DNA from: Variovorax terrae
Lineage (GTDB): Bacteria > Pseudomonadota > Gammaproteobacteria > Burkholderiales > Burkholderiaceae_C
DNA length: 64,000 bases
Assembly: GCF_022809125.1 (NCBI RefSeq)
Contig: NZ_JALGBI010000001.1
Span: 2,790,001 to 2,854,000, forward strand
Direction of reading: 5' to 3'
Shown one piece after another: positions 1-9,857 of this stretch. Each line of letters starts with the position of its first letter. The stretch's first letter is position 1. The notes below the pieces were generated by a model, which saw only the letters and a program-made list of their open reading frames with translations, did not search any database and was not told where the DNA came from. Made by a program: the position numbers and the translations under genes.

Positions 1-307
1 CCTTAATAACAAAAGGGCGCGACACGTTCAGCATCGCGGCGGCCTCCTGCGTCGTGAGCTCAGTGTGCTGAGGCATCAGCAACATGGGCTCGCGCCGGGC
101 CATCTGCCTTAACACGTCCGCGAAAAAACGCAGGGCGCGCGGGGGCAGCAGTAGTTCAGGGCAATCACCTTGCCCGTCGTCAAAAAGCATGGTCATCCGA
201 ATCGTTTTTGCCTTCGAGTGATCCAGTGCTTTCACGAGGCACGCGGTGGCTACGGCAGCCATCTCGGCCTCGGCTTCATTTGCCGGCTCCAGTACTTGGT
301 TGGTCAT
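1..307 (-). CDS. HTH (excisionase-type) antitoxin, partial
   Basis: The reading frame starts at ATG 305-307 behind a strong AAGGAGA ribosome site and runs off the window, with 102 codons visible. The visible C-terminal part has an excisionase-like helix-turn-helix (ELTTQEAAAMLNVSRPFVI) after a segment containing LLLPPRALRFFADVLRQMA. This pattern is known from antitoxins encoded upstream of PIN-domain toxins, where the HTH protein neutralises the RNase and represses the operon. The toxin would lie to the left, outside the window. It sits downstream of the giant phage-type gene and probably has its own promoter next to the palindrome at 350-367. The antitoxin role is inferred from family resemblance; the HTH is seen directly. 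Confidence 0.7.
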   Translation of the reverse strand, partial: MTNQVLEPANEAEAEMAAVATACLVKALDHSKAKTIRMTMLFDDGQGDCPELLLPPRALRFFADVLRQMARREPMLLMPQHTELTTQEAAAMLNVSRPFVIK

Positions 308-349
308 GTTTCTCCTTGATCGTTTCGCAGTTGCCAGTGGTGGCCTCTT

Positions 350-367
350 GTTTAGGCGGGCCTAAAC
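350..367. promoter_or_regulatory. Perfect palindrome upstream of the antitoxin gene
   Basis: GTTTAGGC and GCCTAAAC are separated by two G, 43 bases before the antitoxin start. No T-run follows on the minus strand, so it does not look like a terminator for the giant gene. An autoregulatory operator of the toxin-antitoxin module is the simplest reading. Confidence 0.45.
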
Positions 368-369
368 GA

Positions 370-443
370 ATTATGCGCAACAAACGCAGTAAACGCAACA
401 ACGAACAACGAAACACAAACACGCACAACAAACAACCGCAACG
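370..443. repeat. C/A-rich low-complexity tract
   Basis: The plus strand here is almost entirely A and C with few G and T, built from degenerate AACAACGC/AACAAACGC units. It lies between the stop of the giant gene and the antitoxin promoter. I see no reading frame with a ribosome site in it. On the minus strand it would form a long G/T-rich untranslated segment. Confidence 0.5.
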
Positions 444-481
444 CGATGCGCACTTATGTTAGTGACCACTCATCTACGCCG

Positions 482-3400
482 TCACCGCGCTACTTGATAC
501 CCGAACGCAAGCGCGGCTGGGTTCGTTGTTTTGCCGTCCCGCAGGGCTTCGATGCCCGTCACGGTGCGGTTGATCTGCACCGCCGGGATACCGGCAAGGT
601 CGCCCATCAGGTTCACGAACGCCTTGCGGAATGCGTCGTCCAGCTCGCCCTGGTGGGCCAGCTTGAACGTATCCGGGATCATGCGCAGGCCGGCGGGCCC
701 GGTGTAGCCAACCCCCTTGTCTTCGCCCACCAGCGCTTTTGCAGCCGTAGTGAACTCGCGGCCAAAGGCCACCATGCCCAGCAGATTGGACATGGCCTCC
801 ACGCCCATTTTCTTGAGCGCCTTCTCCCAGTCGTCCCAGTCGCCGGAATCGCCGGGCGTCAACGCGTCCTTGAGTGCGGCGGCCAGGATCGGCGTGATGA
901 CGCCCACCAGCGCGAAGTGCATGAAGGTGCTGGCTTTGGACTCGCTCGTGGCGGCCTTGCCGTACAGCACGTTGGCCTGGGTGTTCATGAAGTCGTAGAA
1001 GACGGTGAACAGCTTGACTAACGGCCCGCCGCGCGTGATGCCCGCCTGGTCCACCTCCTCGCCGCCGCCCTGCGAGTCCTTCACTGACTGGTCGGCCAAG
1101 GCGATAGCCGTGGCCTCGTCGTGGCCGGCGGCTGTGGCCTTCTCGTAGGCGCCAATCCAGGTCGGGATGTCCACCCCCATCTGCAGGTGCATGGTCAGGA
1201 AGTAGCCGTACCGGCCCATCAGCTCGCGGCCGGTGGTCTGCCCGGCGACGCGGTTGCGCAGTTCGTTCAGGTCGCGGAACATCGTGCGCGTCCGGTTGGC
1301 CATGAAGTCGGATTTCTCCTTGACCATCCGCGTCGCTTCCACTGGGCCGGCCGCGTACTGGCCGATGCCCTTTGCCACCCAGCCCGTGCCTACGCGCGTG
1401 AATGACTGGGTGATGCCCAGGGGCTGCATCATCGCGCTCATGACGTTGTAGGTCAGCGCGCCAGCACTGACGAACTTGCGCATCCAACCCGCGGCGTTCT
1501 CGATGCCGTGGTCAAGCCGCTTGCTGCCCGCCACGATGTCATCGCGCCACTTCGTCAGCTCGCGCTTGACGTTGGGCCCGTAGTGCTCGCGGATAGCGGT
1601 GTCAATAGTATTGCTCTTCATCAGCCGGTTCATGTCGATGACCCACTCGTGCCAGGCCAAGTCGTGAATGACGTCGTTCACACCGGAATACAGACCGCGC
1701 AGATTCAGCAGCAGCGCCCGGCCGGTGACCTCCTCGACGCGCGCCTTGGTGAAACTGCGCTGCGTGGTGGCCACGCTGTAGGCCGCCTTCATCGCGTTCT
1801 TGGCCGCTTCGGCGTCACTGTGCTGCTGGGCCTTCATGTTGGTCTTGGGGTCGTACACCACCGGGAAGTAGCCCCCGCGCAGCGCGACCACCTGGCCGTC
1901 GGCCGTCCGCACGCTGAAGGGGCGCGGCGCGATCCATTCGGGCTCAACGCCGTTGACGCGCAGCTCCTTGGCCGCGATCTCGGGCCGGTAGCTCTCGAAG
2001 TGGTCCCAGACCTTCTGCACGGCATGCCACTCAGCCGCCGTGAGCGTGCGGAGCACGGATTGGATCTGCGCCTCGCTCAGTGTCTTGGTGGCGCCCTCGA
2101 TGCCGCCGCCCATGAGCCGCTGCAGGTTCGACTCATTGCCGTAGTTCGCCGCGATGGCGAACCTCTCCTCCCAGTTGAGGCTGGTGCCCAGCTCGGGGAA
2201 ATACTGCCCCTTCCCGATCTGGTCTATCACGGACACGTCCTTGAGCACCGGGCCCATGATCTCCATCAGCTCGCTGGTGGCCTTCGCGCGCCGCGTCGAT
2301 TCAAAGGTGGCGCGTTCATTGGCGGGCCGGATCACCGCCGACCACCAGGGCCCGTTGTCCTTGCCCCCGTCGAAGATGCGCGTCCACGTGGCAACCTTGA
2401 TGTGGCTGGCACCGAACTCCTTGACCTTGTCGAGGGCCTTGCCGGTGAGCGTGTTGCTCGTGCGGACGTTCTTGCCGCTTTTCTTGGCGTTGTCCACCAC
2501 GGTCTGCGCGAGCAGGTCGCGCGTTGCTGCGTAGGTAGCGCCGTCGCGCGCGGTCAGCATCTTTTCCTTGAGGCGGCCCAGGTGCTCGATCTGCTTGATC
2601 GTGTCGCGCAAGCCCCGGATTTCCTCCACCGTCATCTCTTTGTACGGCCGGCGCGCGCCGCGCTCGATGGCGTCGGCCAGCAGCTTGATCCGCTCCTCGT
2701 CGTCCGGGTAGACCAGATTGCCCTCCTCGTCGCGCGCCTCGATCGCGGCGGTGTACGCGCGGCGCTCGGCCGGCGCCAGCAGCGACTCGGAAATGGCGGG
2801 GATCTCGCCGGCGTTCAACCGCGACTGCACCCAGGTGCGCAGCGCCACCGTGCGGTCGATCTCCGCGCCCGACTGCTCGCGCAGTTCGTATTTCTCGCGC
2901 AGCATGTCGATCTGCGCCAAGTACTCACCGGGCAGCGCCTGGCGCGTCGCGGACGCATCGAACTTCCGCAGGTACTTGACGATGGCACCGACCTCGTCTT
3001 GCGCAGCGTAGGCGGCCTTGGCGGCGTACATGTTGATCAACTGGTTGCGCTTGTGCATCGTGGCCTTCGCCACGTCACCGATGGCCTTGGCGGCTGCCTT
3101 CGCCGCGCGCACCTCAGCCGCGGCGTACTGGCCGGGCCGGATGTCGCGCACCTTCAACCGGGCAATGGTGGCGCTGGCGTACTCCCGAGCGGCGCGCGCC
3201 AGCACGTCCACCGTGTTCTTCTGGCCGGGCACCTTCTCGCGCACGCTCATGGCCTTCTGCAGGGCGCGCAGTTCGGTGGCCACGAACCGGGCGCGGGCCT
3301 CGTTGTGGATGGCCTCGTCCGCCGCGCGCTCGATGCCGGCCGGACTGGACAGGTCGCCGTGCTCCTCAAGCATGCGCTGATTGATCATGCCCTGGATCAC

Positions 3401-6400
3401 CGAGGCCGGGGGCTCCGCCGCGACCAGCTTGCGCACCAGTTCGTCGCCCGAGGTGAAGCCGAACATCTCGGCCGCAATGTCAGGGTGCGAACCCACCTCG
3501 TCGCTGGTCATGTGCAGCGCCGACAGCTTGCGCCAGATGGCGTCGTCCTCGATGCCGTACGCGTCGCGCAGCGCCTGGGTGCGCAGCTTGCCCGACGCCT
3601 GCGACAGATCCGCCGTGGCCGTGTCGGTGACACCCGGCACCACCTTGGATTCGCTGCGGCTGGTCAGGAACGCCCACGCCTGATAGATCGGCTGGGCCAT
3701 GACCTCGGCGCGCACCTCGCGCGTGATTTCCGCGCGCAGCGCATCGTGCTGCTTCTGCAACTCTTTCAGCTTGCGGCTGCGCGCGTTCTGCAGCCACTGC
3801 ATGTCTTTGAGTCCACGACTTTGCAACTGGTCGATGGCGTCGGCGGTGGCCTGCACGCCCTGGTCGTGATAGGCCTTGAACTCGTCCAGCGTCATGCCCG
3901 CTTCTTCGGCGGTCTTGAACAACGGGCCCATATCGCGCGCGGCTTCCGCCTCAGCGATCTGGTCGCTGGTGGCCAGCATGCGGTCCATGACGCTGCGCAC
4001 CTCGGGCGTCAGCTCCACGTCCATCGCGCTGGCCACGTCGGTGGGCGTGGCACTGACGGACCTGAGCAGCGAGCGGTACACGTTCACCAGCCAGGCGCGG
4101 AAGGTCTGGAACGTCCTGGTGAGGTCCTGGCTGGGTGCCTTGCCCTCGAAGGCGTAGGCCTCGAAGCCGCGCGCAAACTTCTCATGGAAGGGGCGTTTTT
4201 CGGCGCCGGTCATGGCTGCCCAGTGATCCAGCGCCGACAGCTCGGGGGTGGCTTTGACGCCCATCCAGTCCAGCAGCTTGCTGAAGTCATCGACGATGCC
4301 CTGCTCACCCGGGGTCAGTTGCTCGCCGGCTGCCACGCGCTGTGCTATGCGTGCGGCCAGATCAGCCTGGACTTGCAGGTAGAAATGGCCGCTTTCGTGA
4401 ATGAACGTCGACAGATCGGCGCCCTTGAACAGGCTGATGATGCTGGCCTGCCGCGTGATGTCGTCCGCAAAGGCGATCTGGCCGCGCGCGTCTTGAGGTA
4501 AAATACTGCTACCCCCGCCGGACGGCTGGTATCCCAACGCATCGGAAAATTCGCCCGATGAAGCGGACCCAGAAGCACCAAGCGGGGGTGCGTTTTTGTG
4601 GGCTGGATTCTTGACGATGAACTGGTCATAAAACATCTGCCCATTGGCCTTCTCGTGCACCACGATGCCAACGGTCAAAGACTCCCCGGCCAACACCACT
4701 TCCGTACTCAAAAAGTGCGTCTGCTTGACAGTGACCGCCGCGCCCGGCTTGGCAGGCTCGGTACGCGTGAACCGCGCCGCACGCAAGATGTCCGGGATGT
4801 GGGGGACCAAGCGTAGCTCCGGCTCGTTGGCGCCCGCGAGCGCATGCTTTGCGCCCTGCCAGGTGATAACGACCTCCTTGCCGAACGCCGGGTCGGCATT
4901 GCGCACTGCCTCGGGCGCGCCGCCGCTGGCTTCGCTCCATCGTTGCTTGGCCCACGCCGTGACTTTTTCCCGCACCTGGGCGGGCGTCGCGCTCGTGGGC
5001 ACCACTTCGTCGCCCTGCAGTGGCATTCCGGCTACCGCCGACTGCTCCAACACCTTGCCCGGTGCCGGGCGATACATTGACTCGGTGGTTTTGAAAGCCC
5101 GGTTCTTGCCCTTGTTCTCGATGAAGCCAAAGCGCTTGTAGAACTCTGCCAGCCGCGCCTTGTTACCGCCGAAGTCGGCCGAGGGACTGAGCGCGATGTG
5201 CTGCCCTGTCGCATCGGCGTATTTCACCAGGGCCTGCATCGCGCGCGTGCCGGCGCCCCGGCCGCGTGAGGCCTGCGACACCACGATCTTGGAGAGCGTG
5301 ATCACGCCATTCTTTTCCGCTACGGCGTGGTCCAGCCCGGCGGCATCGAAGTCTGCACGTAGCTGATCGAGAGTAGGAGCCTGATCCAGCACGGTTGAGC
5401 CCTTGGCCTCGCCCGCGGCAAACCCCAATTTGTAGGTGTCGGCAAACTGCTGAACCGTCATGCCGGTGCGCGCGGCCATGACGGCGTAGAAGTTGGCCGC
5501 CAGCGTCGCGTACTGCTCATTCACCTTGGCGGTGAATCGCTTGATCTCGTTTAGTTGCTGCACCAGCTGGGCCTGCACCTGGTCGCGCCCGGCCTTGAAC
5601 TCGGCGTCGTCAGCCTCGGTGGCCAACACGCGCTCCACCTCTGCGGTCAGCCGGTCGCCGTGCTCCTGCATGTAGGCTTTGGCTTCCTCACGGCTCATGC
5701 CGTCGGGCGCCGTTCGGGCGTGGTCGATCAGGGGCTGGGCAAATTCCGTGCCGATGGTCTGGGTCAGCAGTTCGCCGGTGGGGATGGCGAAATCGCCGCC
5801 AGTCTCCGCCTGGGGCAGCTGGGCTGCCACGGCGGGCACGGCCTGCGCCAACGCATTCAGGTCCACGCCCGCCTCCACCAGCTTGGCAGAATCCACGTAC
5901 ACCACGGGGGCGCCCTGGTCGGCCAGGTCCTGCATGTAGCTGGTCAGGGTCTCGGGGCTGCGTTCGAGCAACTTGCTGGCCTCGGCCGTCTTCTGCATCG
6001 CCTCCAGCACGGTGGCGTTGTGCTCGGCCTGCTGGGCGAATGTGTCCGCTTTGGCTGTGCGCGCCGCCAAATGGCCCATAGCGCCCCCGGTGAGCCCGCC
6101 GACGGCAAGACCTTGGAGGGCGCTCTCGAGAAGCCCCTCGGTCAGATCCTGGCCGGGGTTCATGTTCTGCTGGATAGCCATGTTCTGGCCCAGTTGCTCA
6201 CCGGGGCTCTGCACGAACTCGGTGGCGCCTTCGGTCGCGGCGGCTTTCGCGGCAGCGACACCGGGGCGGCCGCCTTCACCAACAATGCGGCCGAGGAACT
6301 TCCCGCCAACCAAATTCACCGCCGCGTCTACGATGCCCGCGATGACGCCAGCCTGTTCGGCGGCGTTGGCGGACACCAGGACGCGTGCCACTTTGGGGTG

Positions 6401-7408
6401 GTAGCCGTCTGCGAGCAGCTTTTGATACGCCGGCGAGGTCGCCAGCACTTCGTCGCTGACTTTGTCCGCGTCCTCGCGCGTCTGGTTCGCCTGCTGCGCA
6501 TACCCCACCGCACCCTCGGTCACGGCGCCCATACGTGCCATGGTCTCCCCGGCTGCCAATACCGCAGCGGCTTGCGCGGCTTGGGGCGTCAAACCGGCGG
6601 CGAGGGCATCGGCCTTCGCTGCGCCGCCAGCCCCCTTCGTGAGGTACACGCTCACCGCCGTGGCGAGGGCAGAAGGAATCGACTGCAGCGCGTCCCCCAC
6701 AATCTTGAGCGGACTGCGCCAAGCGGACTCATTTTCCTCGAGAGTGCCGTATCGCAGGCCGCCGTATTGGGCCTTGGTTTCCGGCGACAGCTCCGCCATG
6801 ACCTGTTCGCTACGTTGTTGCTGGCTGCGAATGAAGCGCAACGGTGCCGCGGCAGCGCTTTCGTTCATGGTCCGCTGAAAGGCCAGCGGGTCATCTTTGT
6901 AGACCACAGCCAATTCGGCTTCAGTCAGGCCGCCGGTGGCAGCATTGAGCAGTTTTGCCCCCGTCCCAGTCAAGCTGAGGAACCCCGCGTGCGCAGAACG
7001 GCGAAGGTACTCGCCGGCATTCGCCAGATTGCGGTCTGTGCCAGGGGCGCTCACCATCCATTTGGCGGCGCCCTCCAAACCGGACAACACACCGACGTCG
7101 TCGTGGGCGATTGCGGCCTTGTCCTGGTCCGCCAGGAACTTGGTGGCGAGGGGAAACTGGGCCGCCATCGAATCAAAATCGTAAGCGCCCAACGTGGCCT
7201 GGCGCTTCATCTCCTCGGGCAAGCTACGGACGGTGTCCACCGGCACGCCAGTCCGTCTCGCGACAGCGCGGAGCTCCGCCTCGTAGTCCGGACGGTTGCC
7301 GATGACGGCGTTCATTGAGAGCCGGGCTTGCGCACCGAGTGCGGCCGGCGTGGCCATTTCACCCAGGTACGCGTCAACCGCGCCTTGGGTGTCTAGTTTT
7401 TCTGCCAT
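482..7408 (-). CDS. Giant polyvalent / internal virion-type protein
   Basis: This 2308-residue protein has the make-up of phage polyvalent proteins, which are delivered with the DNA into the new host. The first ~450 residues are rich in Ala and Gly and may interact with membranes. A GNAT acetyltransferase-like domain (SRGRGAGTRAM) lies near residues 690-770. A domain near 820-950 (WQGAKHALAG) resembles the Barnase/EndoU/ColicinE5-RelE-like nuclease-fold domains of such proteins. A zincin motif HESGH lies near residue 1003 with a downstream Glu-rich partner (FARGFEAY). The middle is helical, and the C-terminal 350 residues resemble other large polyvalent-associated domains and include a hydrophobic segment near 2170. 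ATG 7408 directly follows the transglycosylase stop. Domain names are by recall, without a profile search. Confidence 0.75.
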   Translation of the reverse strand: MAEKLDTQGAVDAYLGEMATPAALGAQARLSMNAVIGNRPDYEAELRAVARRTGVPVDTVRSLPEEMKRQATLGAYDFDSMAAQFPLATKFLADQDKAAIAHDDVGVLSGLEGAAKWMVSAPGTDRNLANAGEYLRRSAHAGFLSLTGTGAKLLNAATGGLTEAELAVVYKDDPLAFQRTMNESAAAAPLRFIRSQQQRSEQVMAELSPETKAQYGGLRYGTLEENESAWRSPLKIVGDALQSIPSALATAVSVYLTKGAGGAAKADALAAGLTPQAAQAAAVLAAGETMARMGAVTEGAVGYAQQANQTREDADKVSDEVLATSPAYQKLLADGYHPKVARVLVSANAAEQAGVIAGIVDAAVNLVGGKFLGRIVGEGGRPGVAAAKAAATEGATEFVQSPGEQLGQNMAIQQNMNPGQDLTEGLLESALQGLAVGGLTGGAMGHLAARTAKADTFAQQAEHNATVLEAMQKTAEASKLLERSPETLTSYMQDLADQGAPVVYVDSAKLVEAGVDLNALAQAVPAVAAQLPQAETGGDFAIPTGELLTQTIGTEFAQPLIDHARTAPDGMSREEAKAYMQEHGDRLTAEVERVLATEADDAEFKAGRDQVQAQLVQQLNEIKRFTAKVNEQYATLAANFYAVMAARTGMTVQQFADTYKLGFAAGEAKGSTVLDQAPTLDQLRADFDAAGLDHAVAEKNGVITLSKIVVSQASRGRGAGTRAMQALVKYADATGQHIALSPSADFGGNKARLAEFYKRFGFIENKGKNRAFKTTESMYRPAPGKVLEQSAVAGMPLQGDEVVPTSATPAQVREKVTAWAKQRWSEASGGAPEAVRNADPAFGKEVVITWQGAKHALAGANEPELRLVPHIPDILRAARFTRTEPAKPGAAVTVKQTHFLSTEVVLAGESLTVGIVVHEKANGQMFYDQFIVKNPAHKNAPPLGASGSASSGEFSDALGYQPSGGGSSILPQDARGQIAFADDITRQASIISLFKGADLSTFIHESGHFYLQVQADLAARIAQRVAAGEQLTPGEQGIVDDFSKLLDWMGVKATPELSALDHWAAMTGAEKRPFHEKFARGFEAYAFEGKAPSQDLTRTFQTFRAWLVNVYRSLLRSVSATPTDVASAMDVELTPEVRSVMDRMLATSDQIAEAEAARDMGPLFKTAEEAGMTLDEFKAYHDQGVQATADAIDQLQSRGLKDMQWLQNARSRKLKELQKQHDALRAEITREVRAEVMAQPIYQAWAFLTSRSESKVVPGVTDTATADLSQASGKLRTQALRDAYGIEDDAIWRKLSALHMTSDEVGSHPDIAAEMFGFTSGDELVRKLVAAEPPASVIQGMINQRMLEEHGDLSSPAGIERAADEAIHNEARARFVATELRALQKAMSVREKVPGQKNTVDVLARAAREYASATIARLKVRDIRPGQYAAAEVRAAKAAAKAIGDVAKATMHKRNQLINMYAAKAAYAAQDEVGAIVKYLRKFDASATRQALPGEYLAQIDMLREKYELREQSGAEIDRTVALRTWVQSRLNAGEIPAISESLLAPAERRAYTAAIEARDEEGNLVYPDDEERIKLLADAIERGARRPYKEMTVEEIRGLRDTIKQIEHLGRLKEKMLTARDGATYAATRDLLAQTVVDNAKKSGKNVRTSNTLTGKALDKVKEFGASHIKVATWTRIFDGGKDNGPWWSAVIRPANERATFESTRRAKATSELMEIMGPVLKDVSVIDQIGKGQYFPELGTSLNWEERFAIAANYGNESNLQRLMGGGIEGATKTLSEAQIQSVLRTLTAAEWHAVQKVWDHFESYRPEIAAKELRVNGVEPEWIAPRPFSVRTADGQVVALRGGYFPVVYDPKTNMKAQQHSDAEAAKNAMKAAYSVATTQRSFTKARVEEVTGRALLLNLRGLYSGVNDVIHDLAWHEWVIDMNRLMKSNTIDTAIREHYGPNVKRELTKWRDDIVAGSKRLDHGIENAAGWMRKFVSAGALTYNVMSAMMQPLGITQSFTRVGTGWVAKGIGQYAAGPVEATRMVKEKSDFMANRTRTMFRDLNELRNRVAGQTTGRELMGRYGYFLTMHLQMGVDIPTWIGAYEKATAAGHDEATAIALADQSVKDSQGGGEEVDQAGITRGGPLVKLFTVFYDFMNTQANVLYGKAATSESKASTFMHFALVGVITPILAAALKDALTPGDSGDWDDWEKALKKMGVEAMSNLLGMVAFGREFTTAAKALVGEDKGVGYTGPAGLRMIPDTFKLAHQGELDDAFRKAFVNLMGDLAGIPAVQINRTVTGIEALRDGKTTNPAALAFGYQVAR

Positions 7409-9640
7409 CTATTTCGCTCCGGTGTTGCTGCGCGGCTGAGGCGCGTGGCGTTTGAGGTAGAGGTACGCGCCCAGATAGTCGGCGTCTGAGGGGTTGGAGT
7501 TACCGCGCGCAGCGAAGTCTTTTTTCAGAGCCTGTTTGACGTCGCCAGGTATGTCATCTGGCTTGAGCGCGAGCAGTGACTTGCTGCTACTGCCCACAGC
7601 AACCCCCATCACCGTGTTCTTGAATTGCACGTTCGACGCAAACAGGCCGTCGATGAACTTGGCTGTTTCCACGTCGGAAAATGCCTTGCCTGCGGCGCGC
7701 TGAGCGGTGGCAATCTCATCGCGCACAAACTTGTGTAGGGAACCCACATAGACCGCGTCGTCGCTACCCTCTTTGGGGGTGGGATCAATTTTCAAACTGC
7801 GCAGCCGGGAGCTCATCGTGTCGTTAATAGCTTGGGTGTTGAGATTGCCCCAGCCACCCGCACCCGTTCCAGTGCGCTGCGCCATCCGCGTTTTGTTGAA
7901 CTCGACAAAATCCTTTTCGGCGAGCATGGGACGGAGCAGAAAAAACTGCGCGTCGGTGAGTCCGCCCAGATACTGCGGATCTGATGCCAGCTTGAGATAA
8001 ACCGCCGTGTTGGTCGTCGTGTCCCCGGTCTTCAGCTGTTTGCTGAACTTGTCCAAATCGTCAACTTTGCCGGGGGCAAACCGACGTAGGTCGTCGAGCA
8101 GCTTGGGAGGAAGCATCGAAACCGGTGTGTCCTTGTTGTCGATCACCCACCGCTGCGCCGCGGCGAGTGCGTTTTCCCCCTGCTCGGTGATAGAGCGGTT
8201 GATCATGTTGAACTTTGCAACCGCGGCTTCGCGGGTAATCCTCACCGTCTGCGCCGGCGCGCCAGGGGGCAGTTGTGCAAGTACCGAGTCGACGAACTCC
8301 AACTCGGTCGGCCGCGGCGCGACGGGCCGCCCCTTCTCGAGCGCGCTCATGTTCTTGGCGACATACGCCTGTGTTTCCTTCGGCATGTAGCTCAGCCAAT
8401 CGGGTGAGCCGCTGCGTCCCGCTGCGGCCTGGCTCAGGGCTTTGTCGAGCGCACCAGGGCCCGCGTTGTACGCCGCCCATGCTTTTGCGGGGTCACCGTA
8501 TTTCTGCAGCATGCTTTGCAGGTAGTCGCGGCCGACGCGGGCGCGTTCGCCGGGGCTGTCGTCGCGCGCAGGCGTGACGCCAAAACCAGGGTCTTTATTC
8601 GTGGTTGGCATCACCTGCATCACACCTTGTGCACCCTTGGGGCTGGTGACAGTTGAGCCGTCGCGGTTCGTCTCTCGCCCGCCGCTCTCCGACATCGCCG
8701 TGATCTGCACCATCGTGTCAAAGCTGGAGGGTGCAATTGCTGGCAATACCCGCGTGGTCGCCACCGTGACGGCGGCCTGAGCAAGGTTGTTTGAGACAGC
8801 CAGGTCGACGTGTCCTTGCAGCTTCAGCACGTCATCCGCAGACAGCTCGCCGCGCTTGCGGGCACCGTCAAGGTACTGCAGCGCGTATTGCGGGTTTCCC
8901 TTGGCGAGCGCGGTCAGCACGACCCCACTTTGCGCTTTGCTGACGGCTGCAAGCATTGCCTCCTCGGCCGGAGTCCCCGTCAGCCCTGCGCGCTGAGCCT
9001 TGTTCATGACGGCTGCCTTGATCGCTGCGATCACGCCAGGTCCCCTTGACCCCGTTGCTGGGTCAAGCCGCCCGTTGATGTAGTCGGGGTCGTCCCAGTG
9101 CACCATTGCGTCGTTCGTGCCCAGATCTACCGTACCGTCGTCTACCTTGTCGTTGTAGACGCCGAACTCTTTCGTCATGTGCCGGCCAACCTCGCCGTGA
9201 AACTGCGTGACGAGCGTACCGGCGTGCATGTTGAATGCCCGCTTCTGTGCCTCGTTGCCCAATGACATCGCAAGCTCGGATGCCCGTGTTTTCAGGCGGT
9301 CACCGTAAACTTGATCAAGTGGCCGCCCGTCGACGTCCGGATCGAGCGCAGCCTTGCCGCGGCGCTGTGTGTAGCCGTTCTGCGTGTCGTATGCAAGGCT
9401 CTGCGCTGCGGCGTGCAACTGGTTCATCGCGTCATTGACGCGGACCTGGTTCGCTTGTTCATCTGCATCCAGGGCGAGTCGGGCCACCGCGCCCCCGGTG
9501 CGCGAAAGAGCCGCGCCCATGTTGCTGGCCTGGTCGGCGGCGATGGCGCCTGCCGCTGGGCCCGTGGGTGCCGACAGCAAGGGCGCCGGCTGCGCGGATA
9601 CCTGGCTCTGGAAGTTGTCGTAGCTGGGAACCTTAGGCAT
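7409..9640 (-). CDS. Phage-type lytic transglycosylase (SLT domain) internal virion protein
   Basis: A 743-residue protein with a soluble lytic transglycosylase domain near residues 305-410: catalytic-type Glu in SESGGRETN, then SPKGAQGVMQVMPTT and AWAAYNAGPGAL, the usual ES-GxxQxMP-AYNAGP order. Such proteins locally open peptidoglycan during phage DNA entry. The long helical regions on both sides suggest a structural ejection protein rather than a housekeeping murein enzyme, and there is no signal peptide. The start MPKVPSYDN at 9640 is preferred over a longer in-frame start because it overlaps the stop of the preceding 74-aa gene by 8 bases. The stop abuts the start of the giant gene, so the two are probably one translational unit. 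Confidence 0.85.
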   Translation of the reverse strand: MPKVPSYDNFQSQVSAQPAPLLSAPTGPAAGAIAADQASNMGAALSRTGGAVARLALDADEQANQVRVNDAMNQLHAAAQSLAYDTQNGYTQRRGKAALDPDVDGRPLDQVYGDRLKTRASELAMSLGNEAQKRAFNMHAGTLVTQFHGEVGRHMTKEFGVYNDKVDDGTVDLGTNDAMVHWDDPDYINGRLDPATGSRGPGVIAAIKAAVMNKAQRAGLTGTPAEEAMLAAVSKAQSGVVLTALAKGNPQYALQYLDGARKRGELSADDVLKLQGHVDLAVSNNLAQAAVTVATTRVLPAIAPSSFDTMVQITAMSESGGRETNRDGSTVTSPKGAQGVMQVMPTTNKDPGFGVTPARDDSPGERARVGRDYLQSMLQKYGDPAKAWAAYNAGPGALDKALSQAAAGRSGSPDWLSYMPKETQAYVAKNMSALEKGRPVAPRPTELEFVDSVLAQLPPGAPAQTVRITREAAVAKFNMINRSITEQGENALAAAQRWVIDNKDTPVSMLPPKLLDDLRRFAPGKVDDLDKFSKQLKTGDTTTNTAVYLKLASDPQYLGGLTDAQFFLLRPMLAEKDFVEFNKTRMAQRTGTGAGGWGNLNTQAINDTMSSRLRSLKIDPTPKEGSDDAVYVGSLHKFVRDEIATAQRAAGKAFSDVETAKFIDGLFASNVQFKNTVMGVAVGSSSKSLLALKPDDIPGDVKQALKKDFAARGNSNPSDADYLGAYLYLKRHAPQPRSNTGAK

Positions 9641-9857
9641 TGCGGGCTCCAGCAATGCGATCGATTGCAGCTCGCGCCTCGAGGTGAGCATCCAGCTCCG
9701 GTTGCGGTACGCTCAATGGCGCACCGGGCCTCGCGCCGAACGTCGCGCGCACTGCGTCTGCGGTGGCGCGGGCTTGGGCATCTGCCAGGATTTCAGATCG
9801 GCTGGGCGCTCGCTGCCATTGCCAGGCAGTTTTGATGGGGGGAGAGTTATCGTTCAC
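9633..9857 (-). CDS. Small unknown protein between AlpA-like gene and transglycosylase
   Basis: A 74-residue frame opens with GTG in a 4-base GTGA overlap with the stop of the AlpA-like gene and closes 8 bases inside the transglycosylase gene. The overlaps on both sides argue that it is real and translationally coupled. It is polar and helical (SRSEILADAQARATADAVRA), with an Ala-rich C-terminus. I do not recognise a family. It may be a small structural or scaffolding partner of the next two proteins, but nothing in the sequence proves this. Confidence 0.55.
   Translation of the reverse strand: MNDNSPPIKTAWQWQRAPSRSEILADAQARATADAVRATFGARPGAPLSVPQPELDAHLEARAAIDRIAGARNA

Noticed and set aside
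1508..4501. Long plus-strand frame of 997 codons opposite the giant gene
   Set aside because: It is antisense to a well supported protein and is His/Arg/Gly/Val-rich in the manner of GC-skewed shadow frames; no motif or ribosome site.
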